Of a stretch of 64,000 bases of DNA, positions 1 to 7,101 are shown piece by piece. The notes under the pieces were generated by a model that worked only from the letters and a program-made list of their open reading frames with translations, ran no database searches and was not told the origin of the DNA. The position numbers and the translations under genes were made by a program. Position 1 is the first letter of the stretch, and the number at the start of each line of letters is the position of its first letter. Source of the stretch: an uncultured Clostridia bacterium (GTDB lineage Bacteria; Bacillota; Clostridia; TANB77; UBA1234). Location of the stretch: NCBI GenBank assembly GCA_934169745.1, contig CAKPOE010000004.1, forward strand, positions 73,250-137,249. The letters run 5' to 3'.

Positions 1-308
1 GATTTAATAGTCATTTCATAGTCAGAAGAATCTAATTTCAAGATTGCTTGTCCTTTCTCAACTCGCTCTCCTTCCATATGATATATTTCTTCCACCTTCC
101 CAGAAACCTTTGCAATTTCATTTCTAGCTTCTGATGCAATTATAGTGCCAGAGCCCGTCACAGTCGAAACTATGTCCCCGCGTGACACTTCTGCTGTTCT
201 ATATGTTTCCTGTGTACTTTTTCCGCCGAAGAAAATTCGTACCACAACAAGAAGTATAACAACTACTAGTATTGTTTTTACCCATTTCTTCTTTAAAAAT
301 TCTTTCAT
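1..308 (-). CDS. HlyD/RND-type efflux periplasmic adaptor (C-terminus off the window)
   Basis: Only the N-terminal ~102 residues are in the window; the reading frame runs off base 1. The protein begins MKEFLKKKWVKTILVVV, a short basic stretch plus one membrane anchor (residues ~8-24). After it comes VSRGDIVSTVTGSGTI, typical of membrane fusion proteins of MacA/HlyD type, then the first half of a biotinyl-lipoyl-like domain (VSGKVEEIYHMEGERVEKGQ). The family links an inner-membrane ABC or RND pump to export; in a Gram-positive it would be the extracytoplasmic adaptor of an ABC exporter such as MacB. I chose the start at 308 because AAAGGGA lies about 8 bases upstream; ATGs at 317 and 326 are in frame but have poorer spacing. 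The pump genes are probably beyond the left edge. Confidence 0.85.
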   Translation of the reverse strand, partial: MKEFLKKKWVKTILVVVILLVVVRIFFGGKSTQETYRTAEVSRGDIVSTVTGSGTIIASEARNEIAKVSGKVEEIYHMEGERVEKGQAILKLDSSDYEMTIK

Positions 309-436
309 TTTAAACATCCCTTTCATAACTTAGTAGATTTTCCGAAAAAGATTATAGCACAAAGGCCTTGCAAAATAAAGAATTTTTACGCGAAAGTCAC
401 AAAACAAATAGCTAAACTTCTACGAATGCACAAGAT

Positions 437-465
437 TTGACAAATTTCTTTTTTGAGTTTAATAT
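437..465 (+). promoter_or_regulatory. Sigma-A promoter of mscL
   Basis: TTGACA at 437-442 and TAATAT at 460-465 are separated by 17 bases. The mscL start is 35 bases downstream, so this is the likely promoter. Confidence 0.7.
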
Positions 466-499
466 ATTATTGTGATTTTAGTATGAAAGGACGATGTTC

Positions 500-1018
500 A
501 TGAAGAAAATAAATTTGAATAAAGAAATAAACTTAAATGAAGATGTTGATTTAAAAAAGGTATCTTCTAAAGCAAAAGGAACAATGAAAGAATTTAAAGA
601 TTTTGCAACGAAATGTAATTTAATTGATATGGCTGTTGGTGTTGTTATAGGAACAGCTTTTAGCAAAATTGTAACTTCATTGGTTAATGATATTATAATG
701 CCATTAATTAGCCTTGCAACTCAAGGTATTGATTTTTCACAATTATTTATTTCACTAGACGGAAATACTTATGCAACTCTAGAAGAAGCCACTGCTGCTG
801 GTGCAGCCACACTTACGTATGGAAACTTTATTACAGCTGTAATCGATTTCCTTATAATTGCTTTTTCTATATTTATAGTAACTAAAAAGATTTTTGTAAG
901 TCACAAAAAAGTGGAAGAAGCTCCTGCACCTGTAACAACAAAAATATGTCCATATTGTAAAACCGAAATCAATAAAGATGCTACAAGATGTCCAAATTGT
1001 ACATCCGAATTACAATAA
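500..1018 (+). CDS. mscL: Large-conductance mechanosensitive channel MscL with C-terminal zinc ribbon
   Basis: This 172-residue protein forms a homopentameric emergency release valve opened by membrane tension during hypo-osmotic shock. Residues ~30-60 carry the MscL pore helix (CNLIDMAVGVVIGTAFSKIV). TM2 (GNFITAVIDFLIIAFSIFIV) follows a short extracellular loop. Two things differ from a minimal MscL of about 130 residues: a ~28-residue Asn/Lys/Glu-rich N-terminal extension, and a C-terminus ending in a CPYC-x10-CPNC zinc ribbon instead of the usual charged helix. The start at 500 is preferred because AAAGGA (486-491) is 8 bases upstream; the ATG at 494 is only 2 bases away. It is monocistronic, with its own promoter and the hairpin at 1068-1103. 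Confidence 0.95.
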   Translation: MKKINLNKEINLNEDVDLKKVSSKAKGTMKEFKDFATKCNLIDMAVGVVIGTAFSKIVTSLVNDIIMPLISLATQGIDFSQLFISLDGNTYATLEEATAAGAATLTYGNFITAVIDFLIIAFSIFIVTKKIFVSHKKVEEAPAPVTTKICPYCKTEINKDATRCPNCTSELQ

Positions 1019-1023
1019 CACAT

Positions 1024-1046
1024 ACCTGAAAATTGATTATCGGTAT
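1024..1046 (+). repeat. Fragment of palindromic repeat family A
   Basis: CTGAAAATTGATTATCGGTAT matches the outer part of the half-unit at 32555-32590 (GGAAATTGATTGTCGGTAT). The inner GTGGCTGC part is absent, so this looks like a decayed copy. It lies just after the mscL stop codon. Confidence 0.45.
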
Positions 1047-1067
1047 AATTATTCTATGTTTTCAATG

Positions 1068-1103
1068 CTGTAAGGTGTCGCCGTTCTCGGCGACACCTTA
1101 CAG
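1068..1103. terminator. Bidirectional terminator between mscL and the ABC-F gene
   Basis: A perfect 15-bp stem (1068-1082 with 1089-1103) encloses the loop GTTCTC; TTTTAT follows on the plus strand. It sits between convergent genes. Its core GTGTCGCC/GGCGACAC recurs at 6029-6053, linking it to repeat family B. Confidence 0.7.
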
Positions 1104-1120
1104 TTTTATCATGTTTACGT

Positions 1121-2743
1121 TTATTCTTCTTCAATTGTCAATGTTTCTCTCTTCTTTGCTGTTTCATCACTTTCCAAATATTCATCGTATGTCATTCTCT
1201 TATCTATAATTCCATTTGGAGTTATCTCTATTATTCTATTAGCCACAGTTTGTACAAACTGATGGTCATGTGATGTAAATAGTATTACTCCTTTAAAGTT
1301 TATAAGTGCATTGTTTAGCGCTGTTATAGATTCCAAATCCAAATGGTTAGTTGGCTCGTCAAATATCAATACATTTGCACCCGAAAGCATCATTTTTGCA
1401 AACATACATCTAACTTTTTCTCCACCAGAAAGCACATTAACTTTTTTCAAAGCTTCCTCACCGCTAAACAACATTCTTCCTAGGAAACCTCTTACAAAGG
1501 TCTCATCTTTTTCCTTAGAATATTGCATTAGCCACTCTACTAGTGTCAAATCTTGCATAAATTCTCTAGAATTATCTTTTGGAAAATAGGCTACTGAAGT
1601 TGTTATTCCAAATTTAAAATCTCCACTTTCTTGTGCTTCATTGTCTGTTAATATTTCAAACAATTCCGTTTTTGCAGCACCCATAGGTCCAACAAATGCA
1701 ATCTTATCACCATTTTGAACATTGATTGAAATATTGTTCAAAAGTTTCTTTCCATCTTGAGTTTTTGTTAGATTATCAACAAACAAAATCTCTTTTCCTG
1801 GTTCTCTATCCATTTTAAAATCAATATATGGATATTTTCTGTTTGACGGTCTTATTTCGTCTAACTCAATTTTTTCCAATAACTTTTTACGAGATGTCGC
1901 TTGTTTCGACTTAGAAGCATTCGCGCTAAATCTTCTTATGAACTCTTGTAATTCTTTTATTTTATCTTCTTTCTTTTTGTTTGCATCCTTCATTTGCTTT
2001 AATGCAAGTTGACTAGATTCATACCAGAAATCATAGTTACCTGTATAGACTTGAATTTTTCCAAAGTCAATATCTGCAATATGTGTACACACTGTATTTA
2101 AGAAGTATCTGTCGTGAGATACTACAATGACCGTGTTTTGGAAATTAATCAAGAATTCCTCAAGCCATTCAATTGCTTCAATATCCAAATAGTTTGTAGG
2201 CTCGTCTAGCAAAAGAACATCTGGGTTTCCAAAAAGTGCAGAAGCAAGTAGCACTTTAACCTTTTGAACCTCTGTTAATTCTTTCATACACTTGTCATGA
2301 AATTCTGTATCAACACCTAATCCATTAAGAAGTGTGCCAGCATCAGCTTCAGCATTCCATCCATCCATTTCTGCAAACTTTGCTTCAAGCTCTCCTGCTT
2401 TTATTCCATCTTCTTCGCTAAAATCAGGTTTTGCATATATTTCATCTTTTTCTTTCATTATTTTATAAAGCTCCGAATTACCCATGATAACAACTTGAAG
2501 TGCTTTAACATCTTCAAATTCATGGTGATTTTGTTTCAAAACAGAAAGTCTTTCACCAGGGTTCATCGTAACCTCTCCTTGAGATGGTTCAATTTCTCCA
2601 GATAAAATCCTCAAAAATGTAGTCTTACCAGCACCATTAGCACCAATCAATCCATAACAATTACCTGGTGTAAACTTAATATTTACATTTTCGAACAATG
2701 TTCTTTTACCAAATCTTAGTGTAACTCCATTTGCACAAATCAT
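1121..2743 (-). CDS. ykpA: ABC-F family ATPase (YkpA/YbiT type)
   Basis: 540 residues with two fused ATP-binding domains and no membrane segments, the layout of ABC-F translation factors that act on the ribosome rather than transport. The first Walker A is GANGAGKTT (residues ~34-42) with DEPTNYLD as Walker B; the second is GPMGAAKTE, in which a canonical glycine is replaced, with DEPTNHLD. The linker holds the YkpA hallmark KYPYIDFKMDREPGKEI and the Lys-rich SANASKSKQATSRKK. The first signature is LTEVQ instead of LSGGQ; degenerate first signatures are usual in this subgroup. The second is LSGGE. The start at 2743 has AAGGAG upstream. No antibiotic-resistance role can be read from the sequence. 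Confidence 0.9.
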   Translation of the reverse strand: MICANGVTLRFGKRTLFENVNIKFTPGNCYGLIGANGAGKTTFLRILSGEIEPSQGEVTMNPGERLSVLKQNHHEFEDVKALQVVIMGNSELYKIMKEKDEIYAKPDFSEEDGIKAGELEAKFAEMDGWNAEADAGTLLNGLGVDTEFHDKCMKELTEVQKVKVLLASALFGNPDVLLLDEPTNYLDIEAIEWLEEFLINFQNTVIVVSHDRYFLNTVCTHIADIDFGKIQVYTGNYDFWYESSQLALKQMKDANKKKEDKIKELQEFIRRFSANASKSKQATSRKKLLEKIELDEIRPSNRKYPYIDFKMDREPGKEILFVDNLTKTQDGKKLLNNISINVQNGDKIAFVGPMGAAKTELFEILTDNEAQESGDFKFGITTSVAYFPKDNSREFMQDLTLVEWLMQYSKEKDETFVRGFLGRMLFSGEEALKKVNVLSGGEKVRCMFAKMMLSGANVLIFDEPTNHLDLESITALNNALINFKGVILFTSHDHQFVQTVANRIIEITPNGIIDKRMTYDEYLESDETAKKRETLTIEEE

Positions 2744-2762
2744 TTTCTCATTCTCCTTACAT

Positions 2763-3488
2763 TTATTTTTTTATCAAGATTATTCTTATTCTATTTTTTC
2801 TTGTTTCACCAATAACCTCTTTCATTTCAAGCCTTCCATAACCTCTTACAGAAATCAAATCACCAACCGAAACGTTTTTTGAATTCGATTTAACGACTTT
2901 GTAATTCAAATTAACAAGCTCCGCTTCTATTAAATTACTCGCCTTTTCTCTTGAAACTCCAAACCCAGAACTGACAACGGCATCCAAACGCATTGACGGA
3001 ACTGTCATCTTAATTTCTTTTTCTTCTTTAGGAGCAATTATCAATTCAGAAATACTTTTCTTCTTTGTGTGAACTTTCTCTCTGCCAACCATTTTCAAAT
3101 TATTCGCAATATAATTTGATATACTTCCAAGAACAATCACATCTGCACATTTTTCATTTATGATAATGTCTCCTATCATCTCTCTTTTTACCCCAAGCCC
3201 AAGCACACTTCCAAGAACACTTCTGTGCGTTAACGCTTCATTACATTCTATTGAAACAACCTCCAAAAAATCTCCCACTTCGCCAGGTTCATCAGTTCCA
3301 ATAATTAAGATTTTTCTTTCAGCGCCCTCATAGCCTCCATATAAATTGTATAAAACACTTTTCACAGCACCCATTACCTCGGCTTGTTCGGCTGGATCTA
3401 AAAACGATGTACAACAAACTTCAAACGTTTTCTCATATTGCCTAACTTTATCAAAAGCCCTTGCCAACGCTAATTTACTCTTATCCAT
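2763..3488 (-). CDS. ylmH: YlmH-like S4-domain RNA-binding protein
   Basis: 241 residues. The C-terminal third is an S4 RNA-binding domain (SMRLDAVVSSGFGVSREKAS, then VNLNYKVVKSNSKNVSVGDL). The N-terminal part carries the YlmH signature ALTHRSVLGSVLGLGVKRE and GDIII. YlmH proteins sit near division genes in Firmicutes and bind stalled 50S subunits in ribosome quality control; here the gene lies 19 bases upstream of the ABC-F gene instead. I chose the ATG at 3488 (MDKSKLALARAF), preceded by GAGGTTGATTTT. A longer frame to 3554 begins with hydrophobic sequence unlike the family. Confidence 0.88.
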   Translation of the reverse strand: MDKSKLALARAFDKVRQYEKTFEVCCTSFLDPAEQAEVMGAVKSVLYNLYGGYEGAERKILIIGTDEPGEVGDFLEVVSIECNEALTHRSVLGSVLGLGVKREMIGDIIINEKCADVIVLGSISNYIANNLKMVGREKVHTKKKSISELIIAPKEEKEIKMTVPSMRLDAVVSSGFGVSREKASNLIEAELVNLNYKVVKSNSKNVSVGDLISVRGYGRLEMKEVIGETRKNRIRIILIKK

Positions 3489-3591
3489 AAAATCAACCTC
3501 ATCGGCAATTATACAACAAAAAGCCAAATAATGCAACCAGCAAAAGAGTATCACAAAAAATGAACTACTGATAACAGTAGTTCATTTTTAT

Positions 3592-4353
3592 TTATACATT
3601 AAATTTTCCGTTTTCGTATGTAAATGGCATTTCAAAATGTAGCTCTCCATATACGTATGGTGCAATAGCTGCCGGATCGAAGTATATTATCAATTTTTGA
3701 TCTTTTATATAAAACTTTTGTGTATCTGGCAAACTTGACAAGCCATTTCCGCCTACTAGTTCATATCCCTTTGTTTCTGCTTGTTCATTTATCTCTGCCA
3801 ATATTTCTTTCTTATAATCAACTTCTGCTTTAAACAAATCTTTCAAGAAGATTTCTTTGTTGGCACCTTTTGTAACATCCACTGTATATGTATCCTTCCA
3901 ACTGTTTGAACGCATTCCGCCAGTTTGATAATCATTGCTTACCACCATTGATAAATATATATCATTTGCATATTTCTCGTATGAAACAACATACTTATAC
4001 AATGTTGCCGCAGGTGTATCCTCATCTATCATAGTTTCTATTTCATTTTGATAATCGATAACCGTTTGAAGCATTTTCTTATTCATGTATTCTTGAAATC
4101 TGCTATCATCTAAGTTCATCAATTTCGGTATAGAAGTTCTTACGTCTCTATTCTTACTTGAATTGGTAATATTATATGGGTTTACAACAATCTTTTCTGC
4201 TGGACTCTTCTCAACAACTTCACCCGGATTATCTGGTCCGACTGGCTCAACCGGCGCTTTTGAATTAACTAATACAACCACTAAAACAACCACTAATATA
4301 AGTAGCACCGCTACTGCTCCAATTATAATCATCTTCTTTGTTTTAGGACTCAT
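3592..4353 (-). CDS. Membrane-anchored DUF4163/DUF3298 (RsiV-like) protein
   Basis: 253 residues: a basic N-terminus, one membrane segment (residues ~7-30, IIIGAVAVLLILVVVLVVVL), a Pro/Gly/Glu linker, and an extracytoplasmic domain. The domain holds the DUF4163 then DUF3298 arrangement (NDYQTGGMRSNSWKDTYTVDV, EIFLKDLFKAEVDYKKEILA, FYIKDQKLIIYFDPAAIAPYV). This fold is found in the lysozyme-binding anti-sigma factor RsiV and in PdaC-type proteins; no anti-sigma segment is visible here, so no function is assigned. GGAGGT is 7 bases before the ATG at 4353. It follows the YibE/F gene by 18 bases and is probably co-transcribed. Confidence 0.8.
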   Translation of the reverse strand: MSPKTKKMIIIGAVAVLLILVVVLVVVLVNSKAPVEPVGPDNPGEVVEKSPAEKIVVNPYNITNSSKNRDVRTSIPKLMNLDDSRFQEYMNKKMLQTVIDYQNEIETMIDEDTPAATLYKYVVSYEKYANDIYLSMVVSNDYQTGGMRSNSWKDTYTVDVTKGANKEIFLKDLFKAEVDYKKEILAEINEQAETKGYELVGGNGLSSLPDTQKFYIKDQKLIIYFDPAAIAPYVYGELHFEMPFTYENGKFNV

Positions 4354-4371
4354 ATAAATTACCTCCATAAA

Positions 4372-5736
4372 TTATTCTTTAGTTTTCATCTTCTTAATCA
4401 CGTACGAAGTAACTGGCAAAGTTACCATTGTTACTATAACTAATGCTGCAATTCTTACAATCTCAAGGCCAATCATTTCTGAATTCATCATTTCTCTTAA
4501 AGTGTATTTATAAATTGTAAGTGCCAAAACTTTCGGCATCAAGAACATTATAGCAAAAACAATTATAATATTCACTTGTTTTTCTAAAATTGTTTTAATT
4601 TTTTCTAAATCTCCCTCATCGCTTAACATTTCTGAAACAATATTAGAAATTAAAACCGTTGCTATCATTAATATAGATAACATATATACTGCATTAAAGT
4701 CAACGTTTTTATTGATTATATTTTCTGCGATTGAAACCGCTTCAAAGCTGTTTCCATTAAGTTTAGCTATGTTCATAATTCCAAGTACTAATAAAGTTGT
4801 AAATGCAATCATGCATAATGTTATTACAAAACCTTGTATAGTTTTCTTTCCTAATCCCAACTTGTTAATCAAATTCACAAACGCAACTAGCACTACATCT
4901 ATCAAAATTATAAAGAATGTATTGTTGTTCTTTTTTGCTATTTCTACCTTTGTTGGAGAACCTGCATCATCAACTTGTAATATTGTTATTGTTGTATCCT
5001 CATCGATTTCTTCTTCTGTTGGGAAGTTCTCATCTTCACTTTCAAGTGTAATAATCTTGTTTGTCTTTGTAAACTCTGGGATAGTTACTACAAAAATTAA
5101 ATCTACAACAAGTAACACAAGTAATAGTGTTTTTAAACCTTTTTCTTTTCCAATCAGTACCACAAGCACGCCAGCTATAAGTATTGCAAAAACAATTCCC
5201 CAAACTCTTGATACGCCAGAGTCGTAACTAATAACATATGCTACTAATTTATCTTCATTTTCTGCAACTGTAACAAATATTCTATCTCCTGTTTTTACTT
5301 CCTTTATTTTCGTATTTTCATATGTATCTGGCACAAGATAAAACTCTGTTTCCAACTTCTCACCCGCATATTCGCCTTCCAATATCTCTATTACTATTGG
5401 CTGATATGTTCTTTTGTATGGCATATAGTACTCCATTCCATACTCTGTTTTAACAGGCTCTACATCAATTACTTTTGCTTTAACCGTATCTGTAACCGTT
5501 GTATTAGCATCTTGTTCTCTCGAATATGCTAAATATTCACGGTAATATTCTTTGTATTCGCTTTGTGTATTCAAGCCATCATAAATATCATTTGCGTCAT
5601 TTGGATCTTCAACAGTAACTGAATCGTTACTTGTTGAGGATTCATTCTCAACATCTGCTAAATCAGCGTCTGTTGCAAAGCAAACTGTACTCAAACATAC
5701 AACAAACACTAAAAGAATTCTTAAAAATTTTTTCAT
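4372..5736 (-). CDS. YibE/F-like multi-pass membrane protein
   Basis: 454 residues. A signal peptide (MKKFLRILLVFVVCLSTVCFA) is followed by an acidic extracytoplasmic region to ~residue 175 containing VKAKVIDVEP and VKTGDRIFVTV, then about eight membrane segments. The layout is that of the YibE/F family, whose function is unknown. An acidic external loop (EDENFPTEEEIDEDTT) interrupts the membrane part. A promoter is predicted at 5777-5805, and the DUF3298-like gene follows downstream. Confidence 0.85.
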   Translation of the reverse strand: MKKFLRILLVFVVCLSTVCFATDADLADVENESSTSNDSVTVEDPNDANDIYDGLNTQSEYKEYYREYLAYSREQDANTTVTDTVKAKVIDVEPVKTEYGMEYYMPYKRTYQPIVIEILEGEYAGEKLETEFYLVPDTYENTKIKEVKTGDRIFVTVAENEDKLVAYVISYDSGVSRVWGIVFAILIAGVLVVLIGKEKGLKTLLLVLLVVDLIFVVTIPEFTKTNKIITLESEDENFPTEEEIDEDTTITILQVDDAGSPTKVEIAKKNNNTFFIILIDVVLVAFVNLINKLGLGKKTIQGFVITLCMIAFTTLLVLGIMNIAKLNGNSFEAVSIAENIINKNVDFNAVYMLSILMIATVLISNIVSEMLSDEGDLEKIKTILEKQVNIIIVFAIMFLMPKVLALTIYKYTLREMMNSEMIGLEIVRIAALVIVTMVTLPVTSYVIKKMKTKE

Positions 5737-5776
5737 AAAAACCTCCGCATAGAAAAATTAAGTAGTCCTATAGGAA

Positions 5777-5805
5777 ATTATACCCCTATAAAATTGAGAT
5801 TACAA
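5777..5805 (-). promoter_or_regulatory. Promoter of the YibE/F gene
   Basis: Read on the minus strand: TTGTAA (5805-5800), a 17-base spacer, TATAAT (5782-5777). The start codon is 41 bases downstream, after GCGGAGG. Confidence 0.6.
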
Positions 5806-5809
5806 CATT

Positions 5810-5888
5810 TTTTTGTGTGCAAAACAAAAGAGGGAACCCCAGCATGGCATAACGCCTCTACCAGGGCCCCTCTTTTGTATGAAGTCTA
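5810..5888 (-). ncRNA. Predicted ~80-nt hairpin small RNA
   Basis: Downstream of a consensus minus-strand promoter (5894-5922) lies a sequence whose ends pair perfectly: ACAAAAGAGGG (about 5877-5867) with CCCTCTTTTGT (about 5834-5824). The interior contains GGC-GTTAT-GCC within a CCC/GGG stem. TTTTGTTTTGC follows the stem and could terminate transcription. No start codon with an SD site is present. It matches no RNA family I can recall; the SRP, 6S and preQ1 consensus motifs are missing. Confidence 0.45.
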
Positions 5889-5893
5889 TACTC

Positions 5894-5922
5894 ATAATAT
5901 AGTGGTACCTGTCCTTTGTCAA
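5894..5922 (-). promoter_or_regulatory. Consensus promoter for the predicted small RNA
   Basis: Minus strand: TTGACA (5922-5917), 17-base spacer, TATTAT (5899-5894). It reads toward the hairpin at 5824-5877 and lies about 90 bases before the YibE/F promoter. Confidence 0.6.
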
Positions 5923-6028
5923 CAAGTTCTCATCGCAATATTCGACATTCTTCGACACATACATATAAACACCATGAGAGTTGCTACTTTCAACGACACG
6001 AAAACATTGTACTACACTTTTATTTCTC

Positions 6029-6053
6029 GGGTCGCCGAAGGCGGCGACACCCT
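6029..6053. repeat. Palindrome of family B
   Basis: GGTCGCC-GAAGG-CGGCGACACCC forms a 6- to 8-bp GC-rich stem and is followed by CCTACA. The same GTCGCC/GGCGAC core with a ...CCTTACA or CCTACA tail occurs at 1068-1103, and related GGTCGCTA palindromes occur at 57810-57835 and 59333-59355. Confidence 0.5.
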
Positions 6054-6101
6054 ACATAATTTGTCACATTTACAGTAACTTGTTTGCTAGTTTTTGCAAG
6101 T

Positions 6102-6128
6102 CGGCAGGGTACAGTGCCCCTGCCCTAC
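6102..6128. repeat. GC-rich hairpin with CCCTACA tail
   Basis: GGCAGGG-TACAGTG-CCCCTGCC folds into a stem and is followed by CTACA, like the palindrome 50 bases to its left. The stretch 5923-6150 holds no gene; apart from these two palindromes I see nothing in it. Confidence 0.4.
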
Positions 6129-6144
6129 AACACTTTTACACAAC

Positions 6145-6173
6145 AAAAAACGAGATAAGAAATTCTTATCTCG
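6145..6173 (-). terminator. Terminator of the tRNA cluster
   Basis: CGAGATAAGAA (6151-6161) pairs with TTCTTATCTCG (6163-6173). On the minus strand the stem is followed by six T, directly downstream of tRNA-Thr. Confidence 0.8.
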
Positions 6174-6175
6174 TT

Positions 6176-6251
<76 letters not shown>

Positions 6252-6257
6252 AACATG

Positions 6258-6332
6258 TGGTGACCCGGAGGAGAGTCGAACTCCTCACTCCGCCGTGAAA
6301 GGGCGATGTCTTAACCGATTGACCACCGGGCC
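6258..6332 (-). tRNA. tRNA-Glu (anticodon TTC)
   Basis: 75 bases with encoded CCA. The acceptor is GGCCCGG/CCGGGTC. The anticodon stem CGCC/GGCG encloses loop CTTTCAC, giving anticodon TTC. The D-arm has GGTCAATCGGTTAAGAC. Confidence 0.97.
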
Positions 6333-6337
6333 TACTA

Positions 6338-6413
6338 TGGTGAGCTATCCGCGATTCGAACGCGGGACAACTTGATTAAAAGTCAAGTGCTCTGCCAACT
6401 GAGCTAATAGCCC
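6338..6413 (-). tRNA. tRNA-Lys (anticodon TTT)
   Basis: 76 bases with encoded CCA. The anticodon stem CTTGA/TCAAG encloses loop CTTTTAA, giving anticodon TTT. First gene of the Lys-Glu-Thr cluster, 30 bases downstream of the promoter at 6443-6471. Confidence 0.97.
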
Positions 6414-6442
6414 TCGTAGTTGTTTACCACAACTGCTTCTCT

Positions 6443-6471
6443 ATGTTACAACATTTTGAAGCAGTTGTCAA
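6443..6471 (-). promoter_or_regulatory. Promoter of the tRNA cluster
   Basis: Minus strand: TTGACA (6471-6466), 17-base spacer, TAACAT (6448-6443), immediately upstream of tRNA-Lys. Confidence 0.7.
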
Positions 6472-6495
6472 CAAAATTTTCAATTTTTTTTGTTT

Positions 6496-6678
6496 TTATG
6501 CATTAATTTTTTCTAGAACCTCTTCAACATCTATTCCATGTACTAAGCAAGCCTCTTCTAAAGACTCTCCTGCCGATGCTGGACATCCCAAACAATGCAT
6601 TCCTGCAGCCATTAAAATTTCAGCTGCTTCTGGTTTTGTTTGTAAAATTTCTCCAATTAAAGTTTCTTTTGTTATCAT
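6496..6678 (-). CDS. DUF1858 small redox-disulfide-like protein
   Basis: 60 residues with the DUF1858 layout: MITKETLIGEILQTKPEAAE, then AAGMHCLGCPAS, then SLEEACLVHGIDVEEVLEKI. The CxxC pair in CLGC is the family's proposed redox or metal site. These domains occur alone or fused to Fe-S proteins; the exact role is unknown. GGAGGTGAGATT precedes the ATG at 6678. The gene ends just upstream of the tRNA promoter. Confidence 0.88.
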   Translation of the reverse strand: MITKETLIGEILQTKPEAAEILMAAGMHCLGCPASAGESLEEACLVHGIDVEEVLEKINA

Positions 6679-6815
6679 AATCTCACCTCCTAATATATTA
6701 AACCATAATTTTCTTTCTATACTTGTCGATTATCGTATTCCTTATATCTCATAAGTTGTATCGCATTATTGTCGAATTTTGTAAGTCGATTTTTTGGCTT
6801 TTTTCAAAATAATAC

Positions 6816-6843
6816 TAGACAAATTTCTCTTTCATGTTATAAT
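6816..6843 (+). promoter_or_regulatory. Promoter of the VirD4/VirB-like operon
   Basis: TAGACA (6816-6821), a 16-base spacer and TATAAT (6838-6843), 21 bases before the first ATG at 6865. The -10 is perfect, the -35 imperfect. Confidence 0.6.
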
Positions 6844-6864
6844 GCGCTTAAAGGTGGTGATGAA

Positions 6865-7101
6865 ATGAAATTGCACCAATACTACCTTTTCTTATTTTTA
6901 GTATTACCTATACTATCGATTATTTTGAATTCTGTATTACCAACTCCCATTTTGATTAAAATATTTTTCTACTCGTTATTAGTTCATACAGTAGTTTCAC
7001 TATACATGGTATACTCTCTTTTTGAAGTACGCATTCTTCACGAAAAGCAAGGTTCCAAACTAACTTTAAGCAAAGGTAAGATAACTACAGACTGGAGATG
7101 A
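6865..7101 (+). CDS. Small membrane protein, first gene of the VirD4/VirB-like operon
   Basis: 78 residues with two hydrophobic segments (~5-25 and ~29-50) and a basic tail. I do not recognise a family. AAAGGTGGTGATGAA places the start at 6865; an in-frame ATG at 6769 lacks an SD. Its stop overlaps the coupling-protein ATG as ATGA, so the two are probably translationally coupled. Position and topology suggest an accessory of the coupling ATPase, but this is inference. Confidence 0.65.
   Translation: MKLHQYYLFLFLVLPILSIILNSVLPTPILIKIFFYSLLVHTVVSLYMVYSLFEVRILHEKQGSKLTLSKGKITTDWR

Noticed and set aside
1121..2743. Degenerate first ABC signature as a novelty or antibiotic-resistance ABC-F
   Set aside because: The YkpA/YbiT subgroup typically has a degenerate first signature, and the interdomain linker does not look like that of the long-loop resistance ABC-Fs.
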